Source: an uncultured Legionella sp.
Lineage (GTDB): Bacteria > Pseudomonadota > Gammaproteobacteria > Legionellales > Legionellaceae
Reading direction: 5' to 3'
Length of the DNA: 64,000 nt
Assembly (NCBI GenBank): GCA_902168255.1
Contig: CABHON010000022.1
Location: 1 to 64,000, forward strand
The position numbers and the translations under genes are program-made. This document shows positions 1 to 8,650 of this stretch, one piece after another; positions within the stretch are counted from its first letter, which is position 1, and every line of letters begins with the position of its first letter. The notes beneath the pieces are model-generated. The model made no database searches, was not told where the DNA came from, and was given only the letters and a program-made list of their open reading frames with translations.

Positions 1-37
<37 letters not shown>

Positions 38-354
38 AAAGTGTTACTTGTTATGTGGAAATAGAGTGCCCTCACAGTTTGTCTTCTTCTTGTTCAGTGT
101 AATTTCTTTTTTGAGTACTTATCTGTATTTTCAAATCAAACATTTATAAAATAAAAAGATTTAAATATATTTAAATTTTTATCCAATTTTTAATCTTAAT
201 TGCAACCAAAATCCATAAGTTATATTTTTACTTATATGCCACTTAGGTTAACGTGATGTTCGTCTGGGCAGGTCTTGACCTGCCCGTAATAATGGGAAGG
301 CACAAGATCCGCTCCTACACTGAAAAACAGCTAGTTATGGATATTTTAAGCATA
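38..354. other. AT-rich spacer after 16S rRNA, without tRNA or 23S
   Basis: These 317 bases lie between the 16S end and the stop codon of the GMC oxidoreductase. The left part (about 120-240) is extremely AT-rich. I read both strands for a tRNA cloverleaf or a 23S start and found neither. A family A palindromic repeat lies at 261-320. Nothing else was recognised. Confidence 0.7.
261..320. repeat. Family A palindromic repeat, copy 1 (degenerate)
   Basis: The left arm reads GGGCAGGTCTTGACCTGCCC and the right arm GGCACAAGATCCGCTCCTAC. It matches, with mismatches, the family seen at 9541, 16961, 28853, 48838 and 62913. This copy is intergenic, between 16S rRNA and the GMC oxidoreductase, and could form a hairpin in a read-through rRNA transcript. 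Confidence 0.75.
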
Positions 355-1941
355 TTAACTTCTTAATATCATATCTGCACACTTTTCACCTATCATTATT
401 GAGGGTGCATTGGTATTGGCATTCACGATGCTTGGCATAATAGATGCATCAGCAATTCGAAGCCCTTTTATATGATAAACTTGGAGTTTATGATTAACTA
501 CTGCAGTTTCATCATTTCCCATTTTACAGGTTCCTACGGGGTGATAAATATGTGTTCCATATCCTCGAACAAAGGACTCCCACTCTTTTTTAGTCTTCAC
601 CATAGCGCCAGGTAAATATTCTTGCTTGATATATTCTTTTAATGCATTTGTATTCATCAGTTTTCTTCCAATAATAGCACCTTCTATAATCGTATCCATA
701 TCTGCTTTTGTAGAGAAAATATTCCCGTCGATATAAGGATGGACAGTTGGATCGGCGGAAACTATTTTTAAATATCCTCTACTTGTTGGATTTGCGACGG
801 AGACAACCAATGATACACCATGCACACGCTGGTTATTAAGATTGTTTGCTTCATAAAAAGAAGGATGAAAGGCTGCGTGAAAATGATATTGAAGTTCGGG
901 TATCTCTTCTGATAAACGAATAAATCCACCTGCTTCAGCATGATTTGAGGTTAATACACCACGATGTGTTTTTTCATAATCTTTGATTGCTTCGTCTGTC
1001 ACCACACCCGCTAAAGAGATAGGTTTAGTACAATAATAGCTAAGCATTATGGATGCATGATCATGCAGGTTTTTTCCTACACCTTGCATATCTCGTATAA
1101 CTTTAATCCCACACCTTTCTAAATCTTCTTTTGGCCCTAATCCTGAGAGCATCATAATTTGTGGCGTATTGAAGGTTCCAGCTGAAAGAATTACCTCTTT
1201 ATTACACTTTGCTATTTTTATTTGGTTATTTTGGTAATATTCAACACCAACGCACACATTATCTTCAATAATGACTTTACTCACTAAGCAGTAAGTAGAA
1301 ATAGAAAGATTTTCACGATGTTTTGCCGAATCTAAATAAGCTCTAGCTGAACTGCATCGTTGACCATCTTTAATAGTAACTTGATACAATCCAAATCCTT
1401 CTTGTTGGCCAGTATTAAAATCATTATTTAAGGGATAACCTAATTCATGACATCCATCAACAAACGCTTGACTCATTTTATTAGGAGTTTGCAAATCCGA
1501 TACATTCAGAGGGCCATTAATACCATGAAATTTGTTAGCTCCGCGTTCTTGATGCTCTGACTTTAAAAAGTAAGGTAAAACATCATTCCAACTCCAGCCT
1601 GTATTTCCCTCCCGTTTCCATTGATTATAATTTTCTGGATGTCCTCTTTGATATATCATGGCATTAATTGAACTACTCCCTCCTAAAACTTTGCCTCTTG
1701 GCATGTAATCTTCTCGATTATTAGTATGGGAATTAGGTGCGTAATGATAGTTCCAGTCAACTTCTGTTTTAAAATTATCAGTAAAACGGATTGGTGTCAT
1801 GATCGTCGGAATTTTATCATCACCGCCAGCTTCTAATAATAATACATGGTTATTAGGGTTTTCAGATAATCTTGCGGCAACCGCGCAACCAGCTGATCCA
1901 GCACCAATGATGATATAATCAAATTCTTTATGGTTTTGCAT
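355..1941 (-). CDS. GMC-family FAD-dependent oxidoreductase (choline/alcohol dehydrogenase-like)
   Basis: This 528-residue protein is a full-length glucose-methanol-choline oxidoreductase. Residues 8-36 hold the FAD-binding Rossmann motif GAGSAG and the acidic end LLLEAGG. GMC signature 1 is visible as GGSSSINAMIYQRG near residue 90, and signature 2 as GTFNTPQIMMLSGLG near residue 258. The C-terminal catalytic pair is His467 (YHPVGTCKMG) and an Asn near 511 (NANTNAP). Such enzymes oxidise an alcohol to the aldehyde and reduce FAD; choline dehydrogenase is the nearest well-known relative, but no betaine genes are adjacent, so the substrate is unknown. It appears monocistronic and reads toward the end of the 16S gene. 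Confidence 0.9.
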   Translation of the reverse strand: MQNHKEFDYIIIGAGSAGCAVAARLSENPNNHVLLLEAGGDDKIPTIMTPIRFTDNFKTEVDWNYHYAPNSHTNNREDYMPRGKVLGGSSSINAMIYQRGHPENYNQWKREGNTGWSWNDVLPYFLKSEHQERGANKFHGINGPLNVSDLQTPNKMSQAFVDGCHELGYPLNNDFNTGQQEGFGLYQVTIKDGQRCSSARAYLDSAKHRENLSISTYCLVSKVIIEDNVCVGVEYYQNNQIKIAKCNKEVILSAGTFNTPQIMMLSGLGPKEDLERCGIKVIRDMQGVGKNLHDHASIMLSYYCTKPISLAGVVTDEAIKDYEKTHRGVLTSNHAEAGGFIRLSEEIPELQYHFHAAFHPSFYEANNLNNQRVHGVSLVVSVANPTSRGYLKIVSADPTVHPYIDGNIFSTKADMDTIIEGAIIGRKLMNTNALKEYIKQEYLPGAMVKTKKEWESFVRGYGTHIYHPVGTCKMGNDETAVVNHKLQVYHIKGLRIADASIMPSIVNANTNAPSIMIGEKCADMILRS

Positions 1942-2058
1942 TCACTCTCCAAAACAATGTGGTATAAATTACCATCATTTATTTAACACAACGCTAACAA
2001 CATTTACCGTAATTGTAAAGGTAGATAATTTTTTGATGGATTTTTCGTAACTTCTTTT

Positions 2059-3054
2059 TTAAGAAGAAGTTTCTTTTTTGGAAGTAGATTTTAAATGATG
2101 GATATGACTTTCCGGATTAGCTGGGTTATGGATGGGATCTTTCATTTGCTCGGGTAATTCCTTGACCTCCCGTTTCACAATGAAAACAGCTGTTTTATAG
2201 GGCATTATACCTTTCCCTTTTTCCAGCGCATACACCTTGGTGAATTCTGCTCCTAAATATAATATCATTGCGGAATAATAAATCCAGCTAAGAATAATAA
2301 TAATAGAGGCAGCAGCTCCATAGGTGTCGAAATTAGAAGTAGAAAGGTAATAACCAATAACAAATTTACCTATTAGGAACAATACCCCTGTGAAAGAAGC
2401 GCCTATCAATGAGTCTTTCCATGATATTCGTGCATCGGGCAATACTTTATATATCACTGCGAACATAAAAGAAATAATGGCAATTAGTAACAGCGTGCTT
2501 AATCCTTTGACTAGTATCAGATTGGCATCACCTAAAAAGTTCTCCAGTCTTGGTGTAAGTGAATCCATAAGGGTATTTATAAGTAGGGATACTATCAGCA
2601 AGAACCCCATTCCTATGAGTAAAGAAAAAGAAAGAAAGCGATCAGTGATAAACTTAAGCAAGCCGTTTTTAGGTTTAGCGCGAATAGACCATATATAATT
2701 GATTGAACTTTGTATCTCAACAAAAACCCCAGTGGCAATAAAGGCCAGCATTACTGCCCCTATTATGCCAAAGAATTCTTTATTCTGGTTTTTGGAAAGA
2801 TGGGCAAGCATTTCCTCTATAGTCAAGGCACCTTCTTGCCCTATCAGGTTCGCTATTTGAATATGTATCTCACTTGTTATTGTATCATGACTATAAAAAA
2901 TACCAGCAAGTGATATGATAACCAGCAGGAGGGGGCCAATAGAGAAGATAGTATAATAGGCCAAAGAGGCGCTTAATTTGGTTGCATTATCTAGCGAAAA
3001 TTCATTACCAGCATCTTTGAGCAAAGTAAAGTAGGTTTTAATCTTATTTCTCAT
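2059..3054 (-). CDS. YihY/virulence factor BrkB-family inner membrane protein
   Basis: The 331-residue protein has the YihY/UPF0761 pattern (once misnamed RNase BN). It has a short cytosolic N-terminus, the family segment SLAYYTIFSIGPLLLVI near residue 30, and about six membrane helices up to residue 275. The tail is charged and Lys/Glu-rich. Family members are inner membrane proteins whose molecular function is unsettled. The gene follows the ABC exporter operon on the same strand after a 64-base gap, so it may be separately transcribed. Confidence 0.85.
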   Translation of the reverse strand: MRNKIKTYFTLLKDAGNEFSLDNATKLSASLAYYTIFSIGPLLLVIISLAGIFYSHDTITSEIHIQIANLIGQEGALTIEEMLAHLSKNQNKEFFGIIGAVMLAFIATGVFVEIQSSINYIWSIRAKPKNGLLKFITDRFLSFSLLIGMGFLLIVSLLINTLMDSLTPRLENFLGDANLILVKGLSTLLLIAIISFMFAVIYKVLPDARISWKDSLIGASFTGVLFLIGKFVIGYYLSTSNFDTYGAAASIIIILSWIYYSAMILYLGAEFTKVYALEKGKGIMPYKTAVFIVKREVKELPEQMKDPIHNPANPESHIHHLKSTSKKETSS

Positions 3055-3118
3055 CGACAGGGCATCCCCTTATAAGAACTTTTCGGTAAATAGTATAATT
3101 ATTGTACTTTAATTTTGC

Positions 3119-5419
3119 CTAAAGTGTTAATTTGAGCGCTACAAGGCCAACCCCTAATGAACGTTCATCGGAAGATTCTGGATCCAATTGATTGGCAGGC
3201 AAAGCATCAGAAAGTTTCATTGAAACGGTTAATTGCTGTAGTACTTTTGATGTAGAGACGTTTTTCCAATCTTGCATGCTATAGGGTAGTGAAATCCATT
3301 GCTCCTTTTTTATAAACAAAGAAATGGTGGATTTTTTTCCCCAGCTGATCTTAACATGCTGACCTTTGATATCCGGATAAAGAAAAGGTTTTACTTTTAT
3401 TTTTATATAGCCGTTTGGATGCTGCTTTAATACAGCTAATTGGGAGTAAAGGGTAAAACTGGCATCATTTTTGCTGCTCCATTTTCCCCAAGACTCGGAA
3501 TTACTGAAGCCAGTGGTTTGAATAAAGAGAGGATCGGTATTAAATTTAATGGTTTGATTGAATTCTAACGTTGGCATGGTTAAATATAGACAACCAAGGT
3601 GGGAAAGCTTGATCACTTTATCGGGAGCAGTGCCAATACATTTGTCTGTTGTTTCTATAAATAATGGCTGCCTAGGCCCAATATGCGCCATTTTTAATGA
3701 TTGCATTGGATAATAGCTGTCACTTAATAAGTGCAATTTTTTATGTGGAATAAAATACACGGGTAAAAAAGTTGAGGAATAATCAGCCATTTTTACCCAA
3801 ACATCGGAGACATCCATTTGATCTATAGCATTTAATCGTTGATATTTATTTGAAAGCGTTTGAAAGGGTGGAGTAGCCTTCCAGACAATAAAAATATTTC
3901 CAATAATGGCTAAGGACACGAGCGTGACAGTAATTTTATTCCAAGAATAGGCTATATCTTTAGATTGTAATACCCGAGAAAACATTGCCCAAATACCACC
4001 AGCAAAAGGTAAGGCATAATACGATGCAAATTTCCAGGGTTGATAACGGGTTGGGCCTAAATGGTAGTAGTACAATAGATAAACCATAATGGATACTACA
4101 GAAAAAATGAAAAAGACGATGGCTGAAGTATGAAGTTCGCCGGCTTTCTTTAGTCGTAAAACGCCAGCAGTACATATTATAATAAGAATGAAAAAGGCTA
4201 ATAATATAGGAATTTGGGCGTATATGGAATGAAGTGCCATTTTTGAAGGGACACCCAAAATAGCAAAAGGAGAAATTAAAGGTAGTCCCCAACCACCACC
4301 CGTCATATTTGCAAAATCAGCCAGTGTTTTAAGGAAACTAATAAAATTAGCGGGATTCGAAATAAAGACAAGAAGTAGGCAAACAAATAAAATAGCCGTA
4401 CATTTTAGAAAGCTTTTTAGTGCAATTTTTGTGGTTTGTGCAGAAAAATTATTACAAGAACATACTATTTTTAATCCAATTAATCCCCATTGAATAATAA
4501 AAGTGCAAAATAGAATGACTGGATAAAAGAAGAAAATAAGTATTAAAGAGGGAAGAGTAAGACAAAAGAGAGATTTATAGCTGGAAGAATGACTGTAATC
4601 GAGTTTAATGGTTTCTGTTAAGAGATAAATTAAAGGAGCAGTAACGAACAATGTTGATAGAAAATAATTTCCTTGGATGTAATGATAAAACCCACCAAAA
4701 ATAATGACAGCGGCAATAGAAATTGAAATCAACCACGAAAGTTCAAATATTCTGTGGCAATAACGGTAAATCATAAGGCCAATTAATGCCATGCAGGTAA
4801 AAAGCATTGGCATGGCTGCCGTCATTGTGTTGCCATTATAAAAAAGGGAAAAGAATGAAAAACCGTAAAATACCCCAGGAGTAGCGGCATAAGAGGCATG
4901 CTCAATATAGGAGTGGCCGACCACGTTAGAAGCGCCTAAATGGCTAAGATAATGGGTAATATTAATGTAATTTAGGATATCATTATTACCAATCCATCGG
5001 AGTAAATTAGCGTCTGAAGCGAAGGAAGGAAGCAGAGATAGGTAAGAAAGAATATAAAAAATGGTAAAAGGAACTAAAAAAGAAAAAAATAACTGTCTAA
5101 AATGAATCACCGGCTTTTTGATTTTTCTTAAAATAATCCGTCCTAAACCAAGCAACATAATGCTAAAAGTTAGATATTTAAATAATACAAATAAAGGAAT
5201 ATCGCTTTTTATCCCATACCAGCAGATGATACAAAAAGCTGCAGTGCCATAAAGGATATTATTTATCCCATTGCTATGAGGAAGAGAAATAGCAGAATGA
5301 TGCTGACGTTGCCGCGAAGGTAATAAAACCCAGCCAATAAGATAAAAAAAACTTAAATATAAATAGCTCGATAACAAGCCATAGGCTATAGCATAACAAT
5401 GGTTAATCAAGGTTAACAA
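3119..5419 (-). CDS. Large polytopic membrane protein of a polysaccharide export operon, function unknown
   Basis: This 766-residue protein has roughly a dozen hydrophobic segments in residues 1-510. A soluble, beta-rich C-terminal part of about 250 residues follows and is probably periplasmic. The shape resembles GT-C type glycosyltransferases and O-antigen polymerases or ligases, but I see no signature motif that decides between them. It starts 11 bases after wzt, so it is the last gene of a wzm-wzt operon. An envelope-sugar role is therefore likely, perhaps modifying or attaching the exported glycan. That role is inferred from position only. Confidence 0.6.
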   Translation of the reverse strand: MLTLINHCYAIAYGLLSSYLYLSFFYLIGWVLLPSRQRQHHSAISLPHSNGINNILYGTAAFCIICWYGIKSDIPLFVLFKYLTFSIMLLGLGRIILRKIKKPVIHFRQLFFSFLVPFTIFYILSYLSLLPSFASDANLLRWIGNNDILNYINITHYLSHLGASNVVGHSYIEHASYAATPGVFYGFSFFSLFYNGNTMTAAMPMLFTCMALIGLMIYRYCHRIFELSWLISISIAAVIIFGGFYHYIQGNYFLSTLFVTAPLIYLLTETIKLDYSHSSSYKSLFCLTLPSLILIFFFYPVILFCTFIIQWGLIGLKIVCSCNNFSAQTTKIALKSFLKCTAILFVCLLLVFISNPANFISFLKTLADFANMTGGGWGLPLISPFAILGVPSKMALHSIYAQIPILLAFFILIIICTAGVLRLKKAGELHTSAIVFFIFSVVSIMVYLLYYYHLGPTRYQPWKFASYYALPFAGGIWAMFSRVLQSKDIAYSWNKITVTLVSLAIIGNIFIVWKATPPFQTLSNKYQRLNAIDQMDVSDVWVKMADYSSTFLPVYFIPHKKLHLLSDSYYPMQSLKMAHIGPRQPLFIETTDKCIGTAPDKVIKLSHLGCLYLTMPTLEFNQTIKFNTDPLFIQTTGFSNSESWGKWSSKNDASFTLYSQLAVLKQHPNGYIKIKVKPFLYPDIKGQHVKISWGKKSTISLFIKKEQWISLPYSMQDWKNVSTSKVLQQLTVSMKLSDALPANQLDPESSDERSLGVGLVALKLTL

Positions 5420-5430
5420 TTTTATCTACC

Positions 5431-6669
5431 TTATTTTCGTTGTATAGTAATATGAGGCTCCATCCAGTTGCAACCAGCAAAATGCGTTTTATTGATATTA
5501 GCAACATGAAATAACAGCGCGAGATCCCGCCATTCGTAGTTGTCAGTTAAATGGTTTTCGGAACCAATAAGATTAATAGAAACGGAATAACTTCCAGGAC
5601 CCAAGTTAGCTGGAAAATCAATTAAATATTCAAGTTTTTCACCTGCTTTCAAATCCTGAAGCGGTAACTTTGTAAAATGCGTATTGGTTCCATACATCGT
5701 TTGTCCCACACGATCCCGGATTAAATAACCAAGAATGAGCTGTGGTATAGGTTGATGAATACGAACATTTACTTTTAATTTAACTTGCTGGCCAACTGTA
5801 ATTTCTTCCACAAATTTATTGTCTTGATCCAATAAAGCAACATTTTCAATAGAGGCTTCACCCGATCCGGAAATAGTTTGGACGAATTTTTTCTCGTCTG
5901 CTTTTTCTTCCATTTGAACTTGTTGAACGTGATTATTTTTAGATTTTGCAATTAAAGCATTGTAATAATCCATGATCACATCAGGCTTGCCTTCTTGAAC
6001 CATTTTCCCTTCATGTAGTAAAACAGCACGATCACAAATAGACTGAATCGCCAGAGGATCATGAGAGACAAACAATAAAGTAGTGCCAGCTTGTTGAAAT
6101 TGTCGGATTCGTTGAAAACTTTTATGTTGAAAGTAGGCATCCCCGACGGATAATGCTTCATCGACAATAAGAATATCAGGGCGTTTAGCCGTGGCTACCC
6201 CAAAAGCAAGTCGCATTTGCATACCGCTTGAATAGGTACGAATGGTTTGATCCATGACATCCCCAATTTCAGCAAAAGCTTCAATAGAGGGCATATATTC
6301 TTCAATTTCTTTTGGCGTATATCCCATTAATTGGGCAGCCATTTGAACATTTTGGCGCCCGGTAAAATCAGGATGAAAACCCATGCCTAATTCTAACAGA
6401 GCAGCAACTTTTCCTTTCATCCGCACTTCGCCAGTGGTCGGCTGAGTGGTGCCGGTAATCATTTTAAGCAATGTGCTTTTTCCTGCACCATTTACACCAA
6501 TAATCCCAACCGCTTCCCCTGGTTCCACAGTAAAGTTAACCTCTCGCACTGCCCATTTTTCAGTATGTCGAACGATAGGCCAGGGGGAAATCCATTCTAA
6601 AAGACGGTGCAAAGGAGAAGCGTATTGCTTGTAAACCTTACTTAAATTTGTGACACGTATTTTTCCCAT
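5431..6669 (-). CDS. wzt: Polysaccharide/O-antigen ABC exporter ATP-binding protein (Wzt-like)
   Basis: The 412-residue protein has an N-terminal ABC ATPase domain: Walker A GVNGAGKS at residues 58-65, signature YSSGMQMRLAFG, Walker B ILIVDEAL and the H-loop LLFVSHD. It is followed by a long C-terminal domain (about 250-412). That extension is typical of Wzt proteins, where the domain binds the end of the finished O-polysaccharide. It energises export of a lipid-linked glycan across the inner membrane. The start codon overlaps the stop of the permease gene by one base (TAATG), so the two are translationally coupled. Confidence 0.9.
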   Translation of the reverse strand: MGKIRVTNLSKVYKQYASPLHRLLEWISPWPIVRHTEKWAVREVNFTVEPGEAVGIIGVNGAGKSTLLKMITGTTQPTTGEVRMKGKVAALLELGMGFHPDFTGRQNVQMAAQLMGYTPKEIEEYMPSIEAFAEIGDVMDQTIRTYSSGMQMRLAFGVATAKRPDILIVDEALSVGDAYFQHKSFQRIRQFQQAGTTLLFVSHDPLAIQSICDRAVLLHEGKMVQEGKPDVIMDYYNALIAKSKNNHVQQVQMEEKADEKKFVQTISGSGEASIENVALLDQDNKFVEEITVGQQVKLKVNVRIHQPIPQLILGYLIRDRVGQTMYGTNTHFTKLPLQDLKAGEKLEYLIDFPANLGPGSYSVSINLIGSENHLTDNYEWRDLALLFHVANINKTHFAGCNWMEPHITIQRK

Positions 6670-7457
6670 TATAATTCGTCCACCATATCACCTGAATGTC
6701 GTCGAAATAAATAAAGCCCCAAAAACCAGAAAACAATGGCGCATAATACATTAGGCCATAAACCAATTAAATTTGGCCAGGAAGCGTGAACAAAGATAGT
6801 TTGATAGGCATCAATGAAGGTGGCCATGGGATTAAAGATTAAAAGCCCTCTCACCCACTCTGGCAAGGTAGTAACGGGGTAAACAATAGGGGTAACCCAG
6901 AACCAGAGTTGTAAGACAATCATCATTAATTGCCGAATATCCCGAAAAAAAACATTCAAAACACCGAGTGTCATTCCTAACCCAATGGAAAAAACGTATT
7001 GTACAAATAAAATTGGAAAGAAACTAAGAAAGGGCCATCCAGGAAAGTTACCCGATAACAGCAAAAAGACAATAAACAAACTAAAGATTAATAAGAAATC
7101 TAAAAGGGTGGATATACTCAGTACGGCTGGTAAGCAAATTTTTGGAAAATTGACCTTTTTGATGAGGTTAGCGTTTTCAATAAATAAAGTTTGGCCGCGA
7201 TTAACCACATCGGCAAAAAAATTCCAGGTTAAAATACCTGCACATAAATAAATACTATAGCTGAAGGCATTGGTTTCAACACCGGATAATCGGGAATGCA
7301 TGAGTTGGGAAAATACTAGGGTATAAACCAAAATCAGCGCTAATGGTTGAAGAACCAACCAAGCCCATCCGACCATGCTGGCAGAATATCGGCTTTGAAA
7401 CCCGCGTTTAACCGTAGACCAGATAAACCAACGATAAGAGTAAAGGAGACGTAACAT
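6669..7457 (-). CDS. wzm: Polysaccharide/O-antigen ABC exporter permease (Wzm-like)
   Basis: The 262-residue protein has the ABC-2 permease pattern. The N-terminus includes RGFQSRYSASMVGWAWLVLQ, followed by six hydrophobic helices and an acidic end (GDMVDEL). It pairs with the downstream ATPase to export a polysaccharide, most likely an O-antigen or capsule-like chain. The length fits the family. It is the first well-supported gene of the minus-strand operon. A possible promoter lies at 7743-7771, with a small possible gene between. Confidence 0.88.
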   Translation of the reverse strand: MLRLLYSYRWFIWSTVKRGFQSRYSASMVGWAWLVLQPLALILVYTLVFSQLMHSRLSGVETNAFSYSIYLCAGILTWNFFADVVNRGQTLFIENANLIKKVNFPKICLPAVLSISTLLDFLLIFSLFIVFLLLSGNFPGWPFLSFFPILFVQYVFSIGLGMTLGVLNVFFRDIRQLMMIVLQLWFWVTPIVYPVTTLPEWVRGLLIFNPMATFIDAYQTIFVHASWPNLIGLWPNVLCAIVFWFLGLYLFRRHSGDMVDEL

Positions 7458-7517
7458 AAGCTTAATTTATAAAAAAATAGGTCTGGATTTTACACCAATG
7501 ATTCTAAAGGTGAAAGC

Positions 7518-7736
7518 TTATTTTCTTGGTAGCTTGTTTAAAGAGGACTGCGACCGTTGGTAAAGACGATAAGTTGCTTGAGAGTATGGCATAACTTTTT
7601 GTTTTTTAGGCCAATGGGTTAAACGATGCCTTGCCCAACGATAACTGTGAAGAAGTGGTAGTAGGAGCTTGGCTGACCATGGGTAATTTTTAAGGGTCTT
7701 TTGATAAATTCTTTTTAATTGCGCTTTTGATATCAT
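7518..7736 (-). CDS. Small basic protein of unknown function, possibly from a leaderless mRNA
   Basis: A 72-codon frame begins MISKAQLKRIYQ and is rich in Arg, Lys, Tyr and Trp. No family is recognised; it could be the surviving N-terminus of a longer envelope-sugar enzyme. The frame is open upstream to 7784, but ATG 7736 is preferred because a good promoter on the same strand (TTGTCA-17-TACAAT) places the transcript start at about that ATG. No Shine-Dalgarno is visible. The gene lies 60 bases before wzm on the same strand. Confidence 0.4.
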   Translation of the reverse strand: MISKAQLKRIYQKTLKNYPWSAKLLLPLLHSYRWARHRLTHWPKKQKVMPYSQATYRLYQRSQSSLNKLPRK

Positions 7737-7742
7737 TAAACT

Positions 7743-7771
7743 ATTGTAGCAGGGGTTAAATTTCTTGACAA
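7743..7771 (-). promoter_or_regulatory. Sigma70-type promoter, minus strand
   Basis: Read on the minus strand, the -35 box TTGTCA (7771-7766) and the -10 box TACAAT (7748-7743) are separated by 17 bases. The expected start site is near 7736, exactly at a possible ATG. It would serve the small ORF and the wzm-wzt operon. Its -35 box overlaps that of the plus-strand promoter for the Com1-like gene. Confidence 0.55.
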
Positions 7772-7792
7772 ATTTTGCAATCAATTTACAAT
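7765..7792 (+). promoter_or_regulatory. Sigma70-type promoter of the Com1-like gene
   Basis: TTGACA at 7765-7770 and TACAAT at 7787-7792 are separated by 16 bases, about 38 bases before the start codon. The -35 box overlaps that of the divergent minus-strand promoter, so RNA polymerase probably cannot occupy both at once. Confidence 0.6.
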
Positions 7793-7829
7793 CAATCCTT
7801 TTATTAATTAATATACTCGAGGTGTGGGA

Positions 7830-8648
7830 ATGACGACAATAAAGGCAATGGTAAAGAAAAATGGCAAAAAAATTGCTTTATCTGTAGCAACATTGGGCTT
7901 ATGCCTTTTGAATCAAGTTGCTTTAGCAAATGCTGCTTCAAATACAGTCAGTACTTTTTCCCCCGCACAAAAAGTAGCAATTGAAAAAATCGTTCATGAT
8001 TATTTAGTGGCTCATCCTACGGTCTTAATTGAAGCGACTCAAGCCCTTCAAATTCAACAACAAAAAGATATGATGTCGAAAGCTGAGGCAGGAATTAAAG
8101 CACATGCGAGTGATTTATTTAATAATGTTCAAAGCCCTGTGATTGGAAACCCTAAAGGTACGGTTACATTGGTTGAGTTTTTTGATTACCAATGCAGCGT
8201 ATGTCAACGTATGGCGCCTACTATTGGAAACTTAATAAAAAATAACCCTAATCTGCGAGTGGTATTTAAACAATGGCCAATTTTTGGAAAAGTATCGGCT
8301 GATGCTGCTAAAGCGGGACTGGCAGCAGTAAAGCAAAATAAATTTGCAGCACTTTATGAGGGGTTAATTAATAATACGGGACATTTATCTGATGAAAAAA
8401 TTCTTAGTATTGCAAAAACTGCTGGCTTAGATACCGTTCAATTAGAAAAAGACATGGCGGATCCAGCCTACGATAAAGAGTTACAAAACAATTTAAAGTT
8501 GGCAGAAGCTTTACGGTTAGTAGGAACCCCGGCATTTATTATTGCTAAGACACCAGATGGTGTTTATAAAGACGGACATCCTTATTTTGTGCCTGGTGGT
8601 GCAAGTGAAGATACACTCAAGGAATTGATTGCTAAAGCCCAAGCTTAA
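7830..8648 (+). CDS. Com1/DsbA-family periplasmic thiol oxidoreductase
   Basis: From ATG 7830 (after GAGGTGTGGGA) the protein has 272 residues; a GTG six bases upstream is less likely. A basic, hydrophobic signal peptide ends near ALANAA (about residue 36). A helical segment with [16 protein letters not shown] follows, and then a thioredoxin fold with active site CSVC in [11 protein letters not shown]. The cis-Pro region is GTPAFII. The layout and many words match, from memory, Coxiella Com1 and Legionella DsbA2, which act on surface or periplasmic disulfides. It ends three bases before glyQS. Confidence 0.88.
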   Translation: MTTIKAMVKKNGKKIALSVATLGLCLLNQVALANAASNTVSTFSPAQKVAIEKIVHDYLVAHPTVLIEATQALQIQQQKDMMSKAEAGIKAHASDLFNNVQSPVIGNPKGTVTLVEFFDYQCSVCQRMAPTIGNLIKNNPNLRVVFKQWPIFGKVSADAAKAGLAAVKQNKFAALYEGLINNTGHLSDEKILSIAKTAGLDTVQLEKDMADPAYDKELQNNLKLAEALRLVGTPAFIIAKTPDGVYKDGHPYFVPGGASEDTLKELIAKAQA

Positions 8649-8650
8649 AC

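Noticed and set aside
38-354. tRNA or 23S start after the 16S gene
   Set aside because: No cloverleaf, TTCGA loop or 23S 5' sequence could be found on either strand.
2048-2079. Terminator from AACTTCTT / AAGAAGTT with T-run
   Set aside because: The T-run is on the plus strand, where no gene ends; it overlaps the coding end of the YihY-like gene and is low-complexity.
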